DNA of 10,436 nucleotides from Actinomycetota bacterium (GCA_027730885.1 JAQCHM010000085.1:1-10436), one strand, 5' to 3'; shown: positions 1-6,547, numbered from the stretch's first letter. Numbers and translations: made by a program. The notes: generated by a model from the sequence alone, not told the origin.

Positions 1-1
1 C

Positions 2-79
2 GCCAGGTCAGTAATCGACCGACTAACAGCCGAGGGCATCATCAGCCGTCCGACCAGCGCGACCCGGCCCTCTGTCTGA
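2..79 (+). CDS. C-terminal fragment, possible winged-helix domain (5' end outside window)
   Basis: Frame 2 is open from the left edge to a TGA at 77-79 and encodes 25 residues. The stretch VIDRLTAEGIISRPTSATR reads like a recognition helix followed by the wing of a winged-helix domain. It resembles the C-terminal helix-turn-helix of Fic-family proteins, where a 'LxxAGIL...TSATRNRVW'-like segment is followed by more residues. Here the protein stops three residues after SATR, just where the DNA becomes AT-rich, so the frame may be truncated by the same event that brought in the photolyase segment. A MarR-like or other winged-helix regulator is also possible. Only the tail is visible, so the family call is weak. 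Confidence 0.35.
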   Translation, partial: ARSVIDRLTAEGIISRPTSATRPSV

Positions 80-296
80 TTGATGCACAATATATATGTG
101 TCGGGCGGTTCAAAATATCTTGAATACATCGGTGTCTATAACCTCGATGCTTCTATCCGGGATGAAGTTTCATATTGGGGTCGCGAGCCCATTTATTGCG
201 CCACTCAAAAGGTTTGGCGCAAGCAACACAGATCTTTGGTGCAAAACCATTTTGTGTACGCGCTATGCGAGGCCTCTTGGTTCATAGTATTGGCTG
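80..296. other. AT-richer non-coding leader upstream of the photolyase
   Basis: About 215 bases with no convincing gene. An open frame on the plus strand runs through here and into the photolyase, but its translation has no recognisable domain and it overlaps the real gene by about 200 bases. I see no repeat or strong hairpin. A TATAAC at 137-142 resembles a -10 box but has no well-spaced -35. Confidence 0.5.
285..290 (+). promoter_or_regulatory. Putative -10 box (TAGTAT) for leaderless photolyase mRNA
   Basis: TAGTAT fits the actinobacterial TANNNT -10 consensus and ends exactly 6 nt before the GTG at 297. No Shine-Dalgarno lies before that GTG. No good -35 is seen. The same spacing recurs at other genes in the window, which supports both this site and the GTG start. 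Confidence 0.4.
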
Positions 297-1793
297 GTGA
301 GCATGCAAACAGTCTGGATTTTTGGCGATCAACTAAACCGAAAGATCGGGGCGCTAGTCGACGCCAAACCTGCAACACATCGCGTGCTGATGATCGAATC
401 GCGGGCCAAAATCACAACTCGGCGCTGGCATGTGCAACGGGCTCATTTTATTGTTGCTTCGATGCGACGTTTCGCCGCCGAGTTACGCGAGGCGGGCTTT
501 AAAGTCGATTACCGCTTTGCCGAGTCGATGCGCGAAGGCGTGCAGTTGCACCGCGACGAGTTTTCGCCATCACAAATCATTGTAACCGAGCCGAACAGTT
601 TTGCAGCGCGCGAACTTGTGTCGGCACTTAGTTTGCAATCTGTGAAGTCGAACCAGTTTTTGTGCCACCATGATGAATACGCAAGTTTTTGCGCGACACG
701 CAAGACCGTGAAGATGGAAGATTTCTATCGTTGGCAGCGCAAACGACTTGATGTGATGATGGATGGCGACGACCCATTTGGCGGCCGCTGGAATTTCGAC
801 GAAGAGAACCGACAGGGCCCACCCAAGACCGACCAAGACCGTTGGCCGAAACCGAAACCAGTGGCACTCGACGCGTTGGATGCTGAAGTTGTCGCCGATG
901 TGTCGAGCAACAGTTGGGGCCAGCCGCCAACTGGGCAATGGGCAACGTCGCGAACCGAAGCTCTCGTGCGAATGAAATACTTTATGAAAAATAATTTACC
1001 GATGTTCGGCGAACACGAAGATGCGATGCTCAAATCAAATTGGCATCTCGCACACTCGTTGCTTTCGCCATATTTGAATCTCGGTTTGTTGTTGCCAGGT
1101 GAAGTAATCGCCGCAGTCGTCAAAGAATTTGAAGCCGGCAAAGTGCCAATAAATTGTGCTGAAGGTTTCATTCGCCAAGTTATTGGCTGGCGCGAATACA
1201 TGTGGAACTGCTATTGGCAATGGATGCCGAAATATAAATCGATGAATGCCCTTGACGCACGTCGCGATTTACCGAAACTATTCACAAAACCAGATGCGAC
1301 ATCGATGAGTTGCATGAAGTCGGCACTCGATGGCGTGTATCAGAGGTCATATGCGCACCACATCGAAAGGCTGATGGTGCTCGGAAATTTTGCTTTGATC
1401 GCAGGGGTGAATCCGCAACAAATAACCGATTGGATGTGGAATAGTTTTGTTGACGCAGCCGAGTGGGTGATGGTGCCAAATGTTGTCGGCATGTCGCAAT
1501 ATGCCGACGGCGGAATGTTGGCGACCAAACCATATGCAAGTGGTGGTGCATACATCGACCGAATGAGCGATCACTGCAAAGGTTGTCGTTATGACCGCAA
1601 GCAACGTGTGGGGCCAGATGCGTGCCCGTTCACCGTTTTGTATTGGGATTTCTTTTTGCGCCATGAGAAACTTTTCGCAAAGAACCCGAGGGTGGCGCGC
1701 CAGGTGCGTGCGGCCCAACAACTAAGCGACAGCGCAAAGGTGCGTGAGACAGCCGTGTCGATCTTGGCTCGTTTAGATAAAGGCGAGCTATAA
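297..1793 (+). CDS. phrB: Iron-sulfur bacterial (6-4) photolyase, PhrB/FeS-BCP class
   Basis: Light-dependent flavoenzyme expected to repair UV-induced (6-4) pyrimidine dimers in DNA. At 498 residues it is close to the usual length of the cryptochrome/photolyase-related family typified by Agrobacterium PhrB. The N-terminal Rossmann-like antenna domain opens with WIFGDQL (residues 7-13) and the helical FAD domain follows. Four 4Fe-4S ligands are visible: Cys339, Cys427, Cys430 and Cys443. Their spacing (88, 3 and 13 residues) is the same as that of Cys350/438/441/454 in PhrB. The catalytic His pair in YAHHIERL is His354-His355, matching His365/366. FIRQVIGWREYMW, GGRWNFDEENRQ and RMSDHCKGCRYD are further family blocks. 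GTG 297 is chosen because the homology begins right after it; ATG 303 is two codons later. Codon use is clearly more AT-rich than in the genes from 1899 on. The protein looks complete and functional. Confidence 0.95.
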   Translation: MSMQTVWIFGDQLNRKIGALVDAKPATHRVLMIESRAKITTRRWHVQRAHFIVASMRRFAAELREAGFKVDYRFAESMREGVQLHRDEFSPSQIIVTEPNSFAARELVSALSLQSVKSNQFLCHHDEYASFCATRKTVKMEDFYRWQRKRLDVMMDGDDPFGGRWNFDEENRQGPPKTDQDRWPKPKPVALDALDAEVVADVSSNSWGQPPTGQWATSRTEALVRMKYFMKNNLPMFGEHEDAMLKSNWHLAHSLLSPYLNLGLLLPGEVIAAVVKEFEAGKVPINCAEGFIRQVIGWREYMWNCYWQWMPKYKSMNALDARRDLPKLFTKPDATSMSCMKSALDGVYQRSYAHHIERLMVLGNFALIAGVNPQQITDWMWNSFVDAAEWVMVPNVVGMSQYADGGMLATKPYASGGAYIDRMSDHCKGCRYDRKQRVGPDACPFTVLYWDFFLRHEKLFAKNPRVARQVRAAQQLSDSAKVRETAVSILARLDKGEL

Positions 1794-1794
1794 T

Positions 1795-1815
1795 GATTGC
1801 CACATGTGGGTAATC
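1795..1815 (+). terminator. Weak hairpin just after the photolyase stop codon
   Basis: GATTGCC (1795-1801) pairs with GGTAATC (1809-1815), including one G-U pair, around a 7-nt loop. It begins 1 nt after the stop codon. No T-run follows, so a role as an intrinsic terminator is only a possibility. Confidence 0.3.
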
Positions 1816-1834
1816 AGCAAGAAGTAATATTTCT

Positions 1835-1918
1835 ATGTTCAGTCGATTTGGCTGGATTAATCCCCAAGTAAAGAGTGCACTCCAGGCAACGGAACGCATC
1901 ACCCCGCCGACGTCCTGA
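1835..1918 (+). pseudogene. Short ORF crossing the composition break, possibly the cut-off 5' end of a gene
   Basis: An ATG at 1835 opens 41 nt after the photolyase stop and runs 27 codons to a TGA at 1916-1918, starting MFSRFGWINPQVKSAL. A purine-rich AAGAAG lies about 10 nt upstream and could serve as a ribosome binding site. The first ~18 codons have the AT-richer composition of the photolyase. The last ~8 are GC-rich and lie in DNA that also encodes the end of the convergent propeller gene. This is what a gene cut by recombination, or by an assembly join, would look like. I do not recognise the protein, and a chance ORF is equally possible. Confidence 0.3.
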
Positions 1919-3476
1919 GCCGACGGACGCTCCCGTCTCCGTCACAGCCCACGAGGACCGACGACCCGTCGGCGAGCACCGGCGAGAACGAGTGCGGTGC
2001 CCGGGCGCCGTGCACGGCCGACCCGAATGGCAGCCCGGTCGCCAGGTCGCGTCGTGAGCCGTCCACGGTCGAGACGGCGACGACGCGACGGTGCGCCGGT
2101 TCAGCGACCACGATCTCGTTGTCCAGAACGGCGATGCCGTGCGGATCGTCGAACCCGTCGACGTTGGCCTGCACCTCGCCGTTCAGCACCGCGGTGACAC
2201 CCCCAGTTCGGGTGATCCAGAGCGTCCCGTCGGCCGATTCGGCAACCGCTCTCGGCCGGTCGAGACCAGCCACCTCCACCTCCATGCCACCCTCGCCGTC
2301 CAGTTGCAGTACCCGCCCAGTCCCCCGTTCGACCACGAATGCGCCGCCGCCTCGGGCGCTGGTCATCGACATCGCGTCTTGCAACCGGCCCGCAATCGGG
2401 TCGAGACGCCCATCGTCTCGGCGGCGCAAAACTTGTCCCCGAGCAAGGAGTACGAGGGGGTCGGCCCCGTGGTGGGCGACATCGATGGCCATACCGGGGA
2501 GTTGGGCCAGGAGACTGAGGATCACCTGAGGGTCCGAGCCTGGCTCAGGTCCGGTGCGGTTCACTGCCAAGGCATCGGCGGTGAGCAACGAACCGTCGAT
2601 CATGCGATCCAGCCCGAACGGGCCGATGAGTCCCGAGGGCGACAGGACCCGCTCGACACCTCCGCTGACCTCGGCAACCCGACCGTCGGTGAAGTGCGAG
2701 ACGAACAGTCGGCCGTCGGCGCCGATGGCGAAGTTGTCGATACCGACGGCGACCTGGGCCAGCGTCTCACGAGCTCCGGTGAGTAGGTCGATGCGCACCA
2801 ACCGGCCGCTGCCTCCCTCCGAAGTCAGCAGGCGGCCCTGGGCATCGAACTTGACCGCGGTGGGCGTTGCGAGGTCGGTGAAACGCCGGTCGAGCTTCCG
2901 TGTCTCGAGGTCGAAACGCCAGATCTCGCCGGCGAGGACTTGAGGGAACCACAGGGCGCCATCGGGGCCCATGGCGAACGCGTTGGGCATGGCCAGGTCG
3001 TCGGCGAGTACGACCGGCGGACGCTCGCCACTCGGATCGAGCTCGAGCAGCCGACCTCCAGGCCGGAACTCGTCGACGAAGAGCCTCCGCCCGTCGTGGC
3101 TGACGGTCATGCCATTGGCTCCCGGTAGATCGTCGTGGAGCACGCGGTAGGTTCCGTCCGGCGTACGGGCCGAAACCGTTGCGTTCATCGGTTCGGTGGC
3201 GAAGAAGGTCCCGTCGATGCCGAACGCCCCGTCGTCCGGCGCGCAGATCCCTCCACCCAGTGCGGCGAATGGCTGATGTTCGCCGGAATCGACGTCGATC
3301 GCAGTTACCTGCGACCCGAAGACCTGAGTGACCATGAGTCGGCCATCTGGAGACCACACGATGCCGTTCGCCCCGCCGAGTCGAGCGGGCTCGACGACGG
3401 TCTCAAGGCTCCAGCCGGAAGCCACGTCGATCGGCTCGGATGTGTAGGTCGTCCATCGGTTCGTGGGCTCGCTCAC
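1899..3476 (-). CDS. Beta-propeller protein, SMP-30/NHL-like
   Basis: A 525-residue soluble protein with no signal peptide, built of repeated propeller blades. The recurring pattern is a hydrophobic strand, then '(S/G/A)xDGxL(W/F/L)(V/F)' and a charged turn, seen as WSPDGRLMVT, MGPDGALWFP, IGADGRLFVS and ESADGTLWIT. This resembles SMP-30/gluconolactonase/LRE-type and NHL-repeat proteins. The length allows two propellers, one before and one after about residue 300. I could not assign the metal-binding triad of true gluconolactonases, so lactonase activity is unproven and a binding role is possible. The start is GTG 3476, with AGAGG located 6 nt upstream (minus strand); it is the only gene in the high-GC part whose start is clearly Shine-Dalgarno-led rather than leaderless-like. 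The stop lies about 10 bp inside the composition break, so the native 3' end may have been altered. Confidence 0.8.
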   Translation of the reverse strand: MSEPTNRWTTYTSEPIDVASGWSLETVVEPARLGGANGIVWSPDGRLMVTQVFGSQVTAIDVDSGEHQPFAALGGGICAPDDGAFGIDGTFFATEPMNATVSARTPDGTYRVLHDDLPGANGMTVSHDGRRLFVDEFRPGGRLLELDPSGERPPVVLADDLAMPNAFAMGPDGALWFPQVLAGEIWRFDLETRKLDRRFTDLATPTAVKFDAQGRLLTSEGGSGRLVRIDLLTGARETLAQVAVGIDNFAIGADGRLFVSHFTDGRVAEVSGGVERVLSPSGLIGPFGLDRMIDGSLLTADALAVNRTGPEPGSDPQVILSLLAQLPGMAIDVAHHGADPLVLLARGQVLRRRDDGRLDPIAGRLQDAMSMTSARGGGAFVVERGTGRVLQLDGEGGMEVEVAGLDRPRAVAESADGTLWITRTGGVTAVLNGEVQANVDGFDDPHGIAVLDNEIVVAEPAHRRVVAVSTVDGSRRDLATGLPFGSAVHGARAPHSFSPVLADGSSVLVGCDGDGSVRRLRTSAG

Positions 3477-3482
3477 GTTCGT

Positions 3483-3488
3483 CCTCTT
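3483..3488 (-). promoter_or_regulatory. Shine-Dalgarno for the propeller gene
   Basis: On the minus strand AAGAGG is followed by ACGAAC and then the GTG start at 3476. This spacing is normal for a ribosome binding site and it fixes the start. No TANNNT box is found at the leaderless distance here. Confidence 0.6.
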
Positions 3489-3511
3489 TCGATCGGTCGA
3501 ACCAAGCGTGG

Positions 3512-3517
3512 CACACT
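3512..3517 (+). promoter_or_regulatory. Putative -10 box (CACACT) for leaderless acyltransferase mRNA
   Basis: CACACT ends 6 nt before the GTG at 3524. The sequence departs from TANNNT at the first base, but the spacing equals that at the other genes. A weak TTCGAT lies 18 nt upstream. Confidence 0.3.
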
Positions 3518-3523
3518 GCGGCC

Positions 3524-4180
3524 GTGAGCGACCTACTTGTGAGCGACCCCCTGCCCCTCGCCATCGTGAGCGGATCGGGCGCCGCCTTCGAGGTCGTAGG
3601 CATCGTCGAGAACCTCCGGCCCGAAGGCCCTCGTTTTGCCATCAGCGCAATCGTGGGCTCGGGGGAGCTGCTGGCTGACCTCGCCGGCCGGCTGTCGGTC
3701 CCATTGCTCGCCGACGTCTCGAGCCTGCCTCCAGGTACCCACGTCGCCATCTCGGCTGGCCACGCCCTCCAAGTCCAGGTTCTCGCGGCCATGGCCCGGC
3801 AGTCGTTGCTGTCGGCCACGTTGATCCACGCCGACACGACGCTCGGCCCCTGGGTGACCATCGGCCAGGGCAGCGTGTTGGCGCCGGGCGTCCGGGTCAC
3901 CGGCAACGTGCTGGTCGGCAATCACTGCCAGCTCCACACCGGTGCGATCGTGAGCCACGATGGGGTCCTGGCGGACTTCGTGACCCTCAGCCCTTCGGTG
4001 ACCCTGTGCGGAGGAGTGACGGTCGGCGCGCGGTCGACCGTTTTCGCCGGCGCGACCGTGATGCCCGGCGTGACCATAGGCGCCGACGCGGTCGTGGGAG
4101 CCGGAGCGCTCGTCAACCGCGATGTCGCGGACGGTGCCACCGTCGTCGGAGTCCCGGCCCGGCCACTTCCACGCGGCTGA
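3524..4180 (+). CDS. NeuD/PglD-like sugar O/N-acyltransferase (left-handed beta-helix)
   Basis: Probable acetyltransferase acting on an amino-sugar or sialic-acid-type nucleotide sugar for surface glycans. With the start at GTG 3524 it has 218 residues, typical of the family. Residues 1-90 form the N-terminal Rossmann-like PglD_N domain (IVGSGELLADLAGRL, then PPGTHVAISAGHA). The rest is hexapeptide-repeat beta-helix with repeated (I/V/L)GxGxxV-type turns. His145 in IVSHDGV is at the position of the catalytic base in PglD (usual 'HDC'). The end VVGVPARPLPRG is the canonical tail of the family. In-frame codons extend upstream to 3440 but overlap the propeller gene and show no family similarity; GTG 3539 is an alternative start. 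No glycan genes are nearby, so the substrate cannot be named. Confidence 0.85.
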   Translation: MSDLLVSDPLPLAIVSGSGAAFEVVGIVENLRPEGPRFAISAIVGSGELLADLAGRLSVPLLADVSSLPPGTHVAISAGHALQVQVLAAMARQSLLSATLIHADTTLGPWVTIGQGSVLAPGVRVTGNVLVGNHCQLHTGAIVSHDGVLADFVTLSPSVTLCGGVTVGARSTVFAGATVMPGVTIGADAVVGAGALVNRDVADGATVVGVPARPLPRG

Positions 4181-4273
4181 GGCGTTGGCGTCGGAGGTAT
4201 CCCTTCAGCCGACAGCTTGGCGTTTTCGGAATCCTTCACCTGCCAGGTCATGGATCGCGTCGATCGAACGGCG

Positions 4274-4279
4274 CACAGT
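4274..4279 (+). promoter_or_regulatory. Putative -10 box (CACAGT) for the small membrane protein
   Basis: CACAGT ends 6 nt before ATG 4286 and resembles the CACACT before the preceding gene at identical spacing. The -35 region is poor. Confidence 0.3.
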
Positions 4280-4285
4280 AGGCGC

Positions 4286-4768
4286 ATGCACACCACACCT
4301 TCCCGATACGCCCGCACCGATGGACTCGATGCCGTCGCCGATGACATCGCACCGGTCGCCGAGGAAACCCAACGACTTCGCAACACCCTTCGACTCAACG
4401 CCGTTACTTCGTTCAGCGGTGGCCTCGCCGCTACAGCAGCCGGCGGGACGGTGGCCCGCCTGCTCGGCACCGGTCACCCGGGTTGGGTCCGCCTGATCGG
4501 CGTCGGCCTGTGTCTGTTCGCGGTCGGCGTGTTGACCGTGGCGGCTTCGCGTTTCAGCAAGCTTGTTCGCTGGGCGCCGATCATCTCGATCCTGGATGCA
4601 GGTTGGGTGCTGGCCAGCGCGGCGACCATGGTTCTTGGGTGGTATTCGCCCACAGGTCAGGCCACGGTCGCTCTGGTCGCCCTGATGGTCGCTTGGCTGG
4701 GAACTCGCCAGATGCGGTTGAGTCGTTCGATCGGACGTCCGGTGTGGCCGGCGCGCACGGTGCAGTGA
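4286..4768 (+). CDS. Small integral membrane protein, about four TM helices
   Basis: 160 residues from ATG 4286. A polar N-terminus with an amphipathic, coiled-coil-prone stretch (about residues 15-40, AEETQRLRNTLRL) precedes about four hydrophobic segments: roughly 42-62, 68-88 (WVRLIGVGLCLFAVGVL), 98-118 (ISILDAGWVLASAATMVLGW) and 123-140. A basic C-terminal tail follows. The pattern 'RLRN...NxxxSxxxGL', then 'WVRLxGVGL' and 'LDxxWVLxS', resembles an uncharacterised membrane family common in actinobacteria and proteobacteria, for which I know no function. The frame stays open upstream to an ATG at 4217, but those extra residues are polar and unlike the family, and the -10-like box fits ATG 4286. 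It is transcribed in the same direction as the genes on either side. Confidence 0.7.
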   Translation: MHTTPSRYARTDGLDAVADDIAPVAEETQRLRNTLRLNAVTSFSGGLAATAAGGTVARLLGTGHPGWVRLIGVGLCLFAVGVLTVAASRFSKLVRWAPIISILDAGWVLASAATMVLGWYSPTGQATVALVALMVAWLGTRQMRLSRSIGRPVWPARTVQ

Positions 4769-4853
4769 GCGATGACAGACTGAACGAGCGACCCTGGGAG
4801 TAACACCTTTCGAGTTCGGGGCACAGCCGCCGGCGACTGAACCGCTCAGCTGG

Positions 4854-4859
4854 CAGGAT
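4854..4859 (+). promoter_or_regulatory. Putative -10 box (CAGGAT) for leaderless amidohydrolase mRNA
   Basis: CAGGAT ends 6 nt before ATG 4866. No convincing -35 is seen. The purines inside it could also act as a weak ribosome binding site. Confidence 0.3.
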
Positions 4860-4865
4860 GAGCCG

Positions 4866-5705
4866 ATGAGAATCGATGCGCAGGTGCATGCCTACGAACG
4901 AGACCACCCGGGACGGCCGTGGACCGGCTTCCTTCATGGCCCACCTGAGGTGACAGGAGATCAGTTGATCGCGGCCATGGACTCCGTCGGCGTCGACGGG
5001 GCCATCCTCGTGTCGCCGTGGACGCTCTATCGCTGCGACGCCAGCTACGTGATCGACGTCCAGCAGGCGTTCCCGGAGCGGATCGCTCTGAGCAAGCCCT
5101 TCGACTTGCTCGACGGGCAGGTGGGCGACGCGGTGACCGCGTGGGCGGCATCTCCTGGCGTCGTCGCCGCCCGGATCATGATGACCGGGAGCCGACGATC
5201 ACCCGAGGAGGAGGTGGGCATCGACGCGGTTTGTCGGGCCGCCGCCGTCTCCAGTCTCCCGGTCTGTGTCCTTGCATGGGGAGAACTGGACCGACTCGAG
5301 GCCGTCGTCCGCCGTCATCCCGACACCCAGTTCGTGCTCGACCACCTCGGTCTGCCCCAGCCGTTCGAACCGCCCGTGCCGCCTGATCCGTTCGCCGGCC
5401 TGCCGGTCGTGCTCGCCCTCGCTGGCTTCCCGAACCTGGCGATCAAGGTCACCGGGGCGGCAACGCTGTCACACCAGCCGTGTCCCTTCGACGACTTGTG
5501 GCCGCATCTCGAGCAGGTGTTCAACGCGTTCGGACTCGAGCGTTGTCTGTGGGGCACCGACTGGACCCGCGCCGTCGGGCTCGTGACCTACAAGGAAGCA
5601 GTCGATGCGTTCGCGACGACCAGCCGGCTGAGCGACAGCGACCGGGAGCAGCTGATGGCCGGTTCGGCCCGCCGGGTTTTTCGCTGGACGCCCACCCGTG
5701 GTTAG
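4866..5705 (+). CDS. Amidohydrolase (TIM-barrel metal-dependent hydrolase, Amidohydro_2/COG3618)
   Basis: A 279-residue TIM-barrel hydrolase of the family that includes lactonases and 2-pyrone-4,6-dicarboxylate hydrolase-like enzymes. The first strand is MRIDAQVHAYERD: the usual HxH metal motif reads QxH (Gln5, His7 by my count), a variant I associate with a 'QVHAYE' subgroup. VLDHLGLP (about residues 157-164) carries the usual Asp-His of strand 5 or 6, and WGTDW near residues 236-240 provides the C-terminal Asp that binds metal or acts as base. Blocks such as GRPWTG, HGPPEVTGDQLIAAMDSVGVDGAILVSPW and LYRCDASYVIDV are well preserved in the subgroup. The substrate is unknown. The stop codon TAG overlaps the putative -10 of the next gene 9 nt downstream, so the two may be co-transcribed and also separately started. 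Confidence 0.85.
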   Translation: MRIDAQVHAYERDHPGRPWTGFLHGPPEVTGDQLIAAMDSVGVDGAILVSPWTLYRCDASYVIDVQQAFPERIALSKPFDLLDGQVGDAVTAWAASPGVVAARIMMTGSRRSPEEEVGIDAVCRAAAVSSLPVCVLAWGELDRLEAVVRRHPDTQFVLDHLGLPQPFEPPVPPDPFAGLPVVLALAGFPNLAIKVTGAATLSHQPCPFDDLWPHLEQVFNAFGLERCLWGTDWTRAVGLVTYKEAVDAFATTSRLSDSDREQLMAGSARRVFRWTPTRG

Positions 5706-5708
5706 GGT
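5703..5708 (+). promoter_or_regulatory. Putative -10 box (TAGGGT) embedded in the amidohydrolase stop codon
   Basis: TAGGGT fits TANNNT and ends 6 nt before ATG 5715. Its first three bases are the TAG stop of the upstream gene. No Shine-Dalgarno sits ahead of this ATG. The -35 region (TTCGCT, 17 nt upstream) is weak. Confidence 0.4.
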
Positions 5709-5714
5709 TCGCGG

Positions 5715-6494
5715 ATGACCGAGCCGATCACCCTGACCCGACACACCTTGGAACATGGAACGGTGTGCCTGCTGACGATGGATGCAGGGGAGAACCGTTG
5801 GAACACGACGTTCACCCGAGCCTTCGACGCTGCACTGGACGAGGTCGAGGCCACCGAGGGCCCCACGACTCTGGTCACCACGTCTTCCAATCCCAAGTTC
5901 TTCTCGAACGGGCTCGATCTGGCCTGGTTCACCGGCACTCCCGAGGCCGCCGCGGCGGGTGGCGAGCGCCGCGTCTTCGCTACCGAGGCCATGGGCCTCT
6001 TCGCTCGCATGATCACCCTGCCCGTCCCGACGGTCTGCGCCATCGGTGGCCACGCCTTCGGAGCGGGTCTGATGATCGCGATGGCGCACGATGTCCGGGT
6101 GATGCGGGCCGATCGTGGTCTGCTCTGTGCCAACGAACTCGAGCTCGGGTTCGCAATCCCTGCGCCGGAAATGGCGTTGTTCGCCCACAAGATGTCTGCC
6201 GACGCCTTCCACCAGACGATCGTGTTGGCAAAGCGGTGGGCGGGCCCCGAGGCGTTGGCTGCCGGCGTGGTGCAGGAGATCGTTCCCGAGGAACTGGTGG
6301 TTGACGCGGCCATGGCTCGGGCGACCGATTTGCTGCGGGTCGCCCGCAGCCGCGAGATAACCGGCTGGACCAAGGAGCACCTGTACGGCGAGCACGCAGC
6401 AGCGCTCTACGGCCCGGACGGGCCGGCCCACCTGCTTCGTCACCCCGACCGCTATCCCAGCGGTCCCGGCGCCGTCCCGAGCAGTCATAACTAA
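5715..6494 (+). CDS. Crotonase-fold enoyl-CoA delta-isomerase/hydratase-like protein
   Basis: A 259-residue member of the enoyl-CoA hydratase/isomerase superfamily, expected to act on acyl-CoA thioesters in the cytoplasm. The oxyanion-hole strands are FFSNGLDL (about residues 62-69) and GGHAFGAG (about 111-118). A single catalytic-type Glu is visible: Glu141 in ANELELGF, in the place of Glu164 of rat hydratase and of the catalytic Glu in the 'NETQLG' block of human ECI1. The position of the second hydratase glutamate (Glu144 in rat) is Met here. One Glu only favours delta3,delta2-enoyl-CoA isomerase chemistry over hydration and resembles plant-type ECI. It is preceded by the amidohydrolase with a 9-nt gap. 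A shared pathway is suggested by proximity but not shown. Confidence 0.85.
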   Translation: MTEPITLTRHTLEHGTVCLLTMDAGENRWNTTFTRAFDAALDEVEATEGPTTLVTTSSNPKFFSNGLDLAWFTGTPEAAAAGGERRVFATEAMGLFARMITLPVPTVCAIGGHAFGAGLMIAMAHDVRVMRADRGLLCANELELGFAIPAPEMALFAHKMSADAFHQTIVLAKRWAGPEALAAGVVQEIVPEELVVDAAMARATDLLRVARSREITGWTKEHLYGEHAAALYGPDGPAHLLRHPDRYPSGPGAVPSSHN

Positions 6495-6517
6495 GCCGGC
6501 TCAGCGTCGAGCCGGCT
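6494..6517 (+). terminator. Perfect GC-rich hairpin right after the isomerase stop
   Basis: The self-complementary octamer AGCCGGCT occurs at 6494-6501 and again at 6510-6517 with an 8-nt loop between, giving an 8-bp stem. It starts on the last base of the stop codon. No T-tract follows, which is common for actinobacterial terminator candidates. It separates the isomerase from popT. Confidence 0.5.
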
Positions 6518-6547
6518 GCCAGCCGACTCGGATCGGTAGGACATAGC

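Noticed and set aside
80..502. 140-codon plus-strand ORF before and inside the photolyase
   Set aside because: No domain or sensible composition, and half of it overlaps the well-supported photolyase in another frame.
3440..3523. Upstream extension of the acyltransferase to ATG 3440
   Set aside because: Overlaps the divergent propeller gene start, adds residues unlike the PglD N-terminus, and a -10-like box supports GTG 3524.
4217..4285. Upstream start ATG 4217 for the small membrane protein
   Set aside because: The extra 23 residues are not membrane-like or family-like, and the -10-like box fits ATG 4286.
5469..6488. 339-codon minus-strand ORF opposite the amidohydrolase and isomerase genes
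   Set aside because: Antisense shadow of two genes with clear family motifs; long spurious ORFs are normal in high-GC DNA, and its translation is low-complexity Arg/Gly/Pro-rich.
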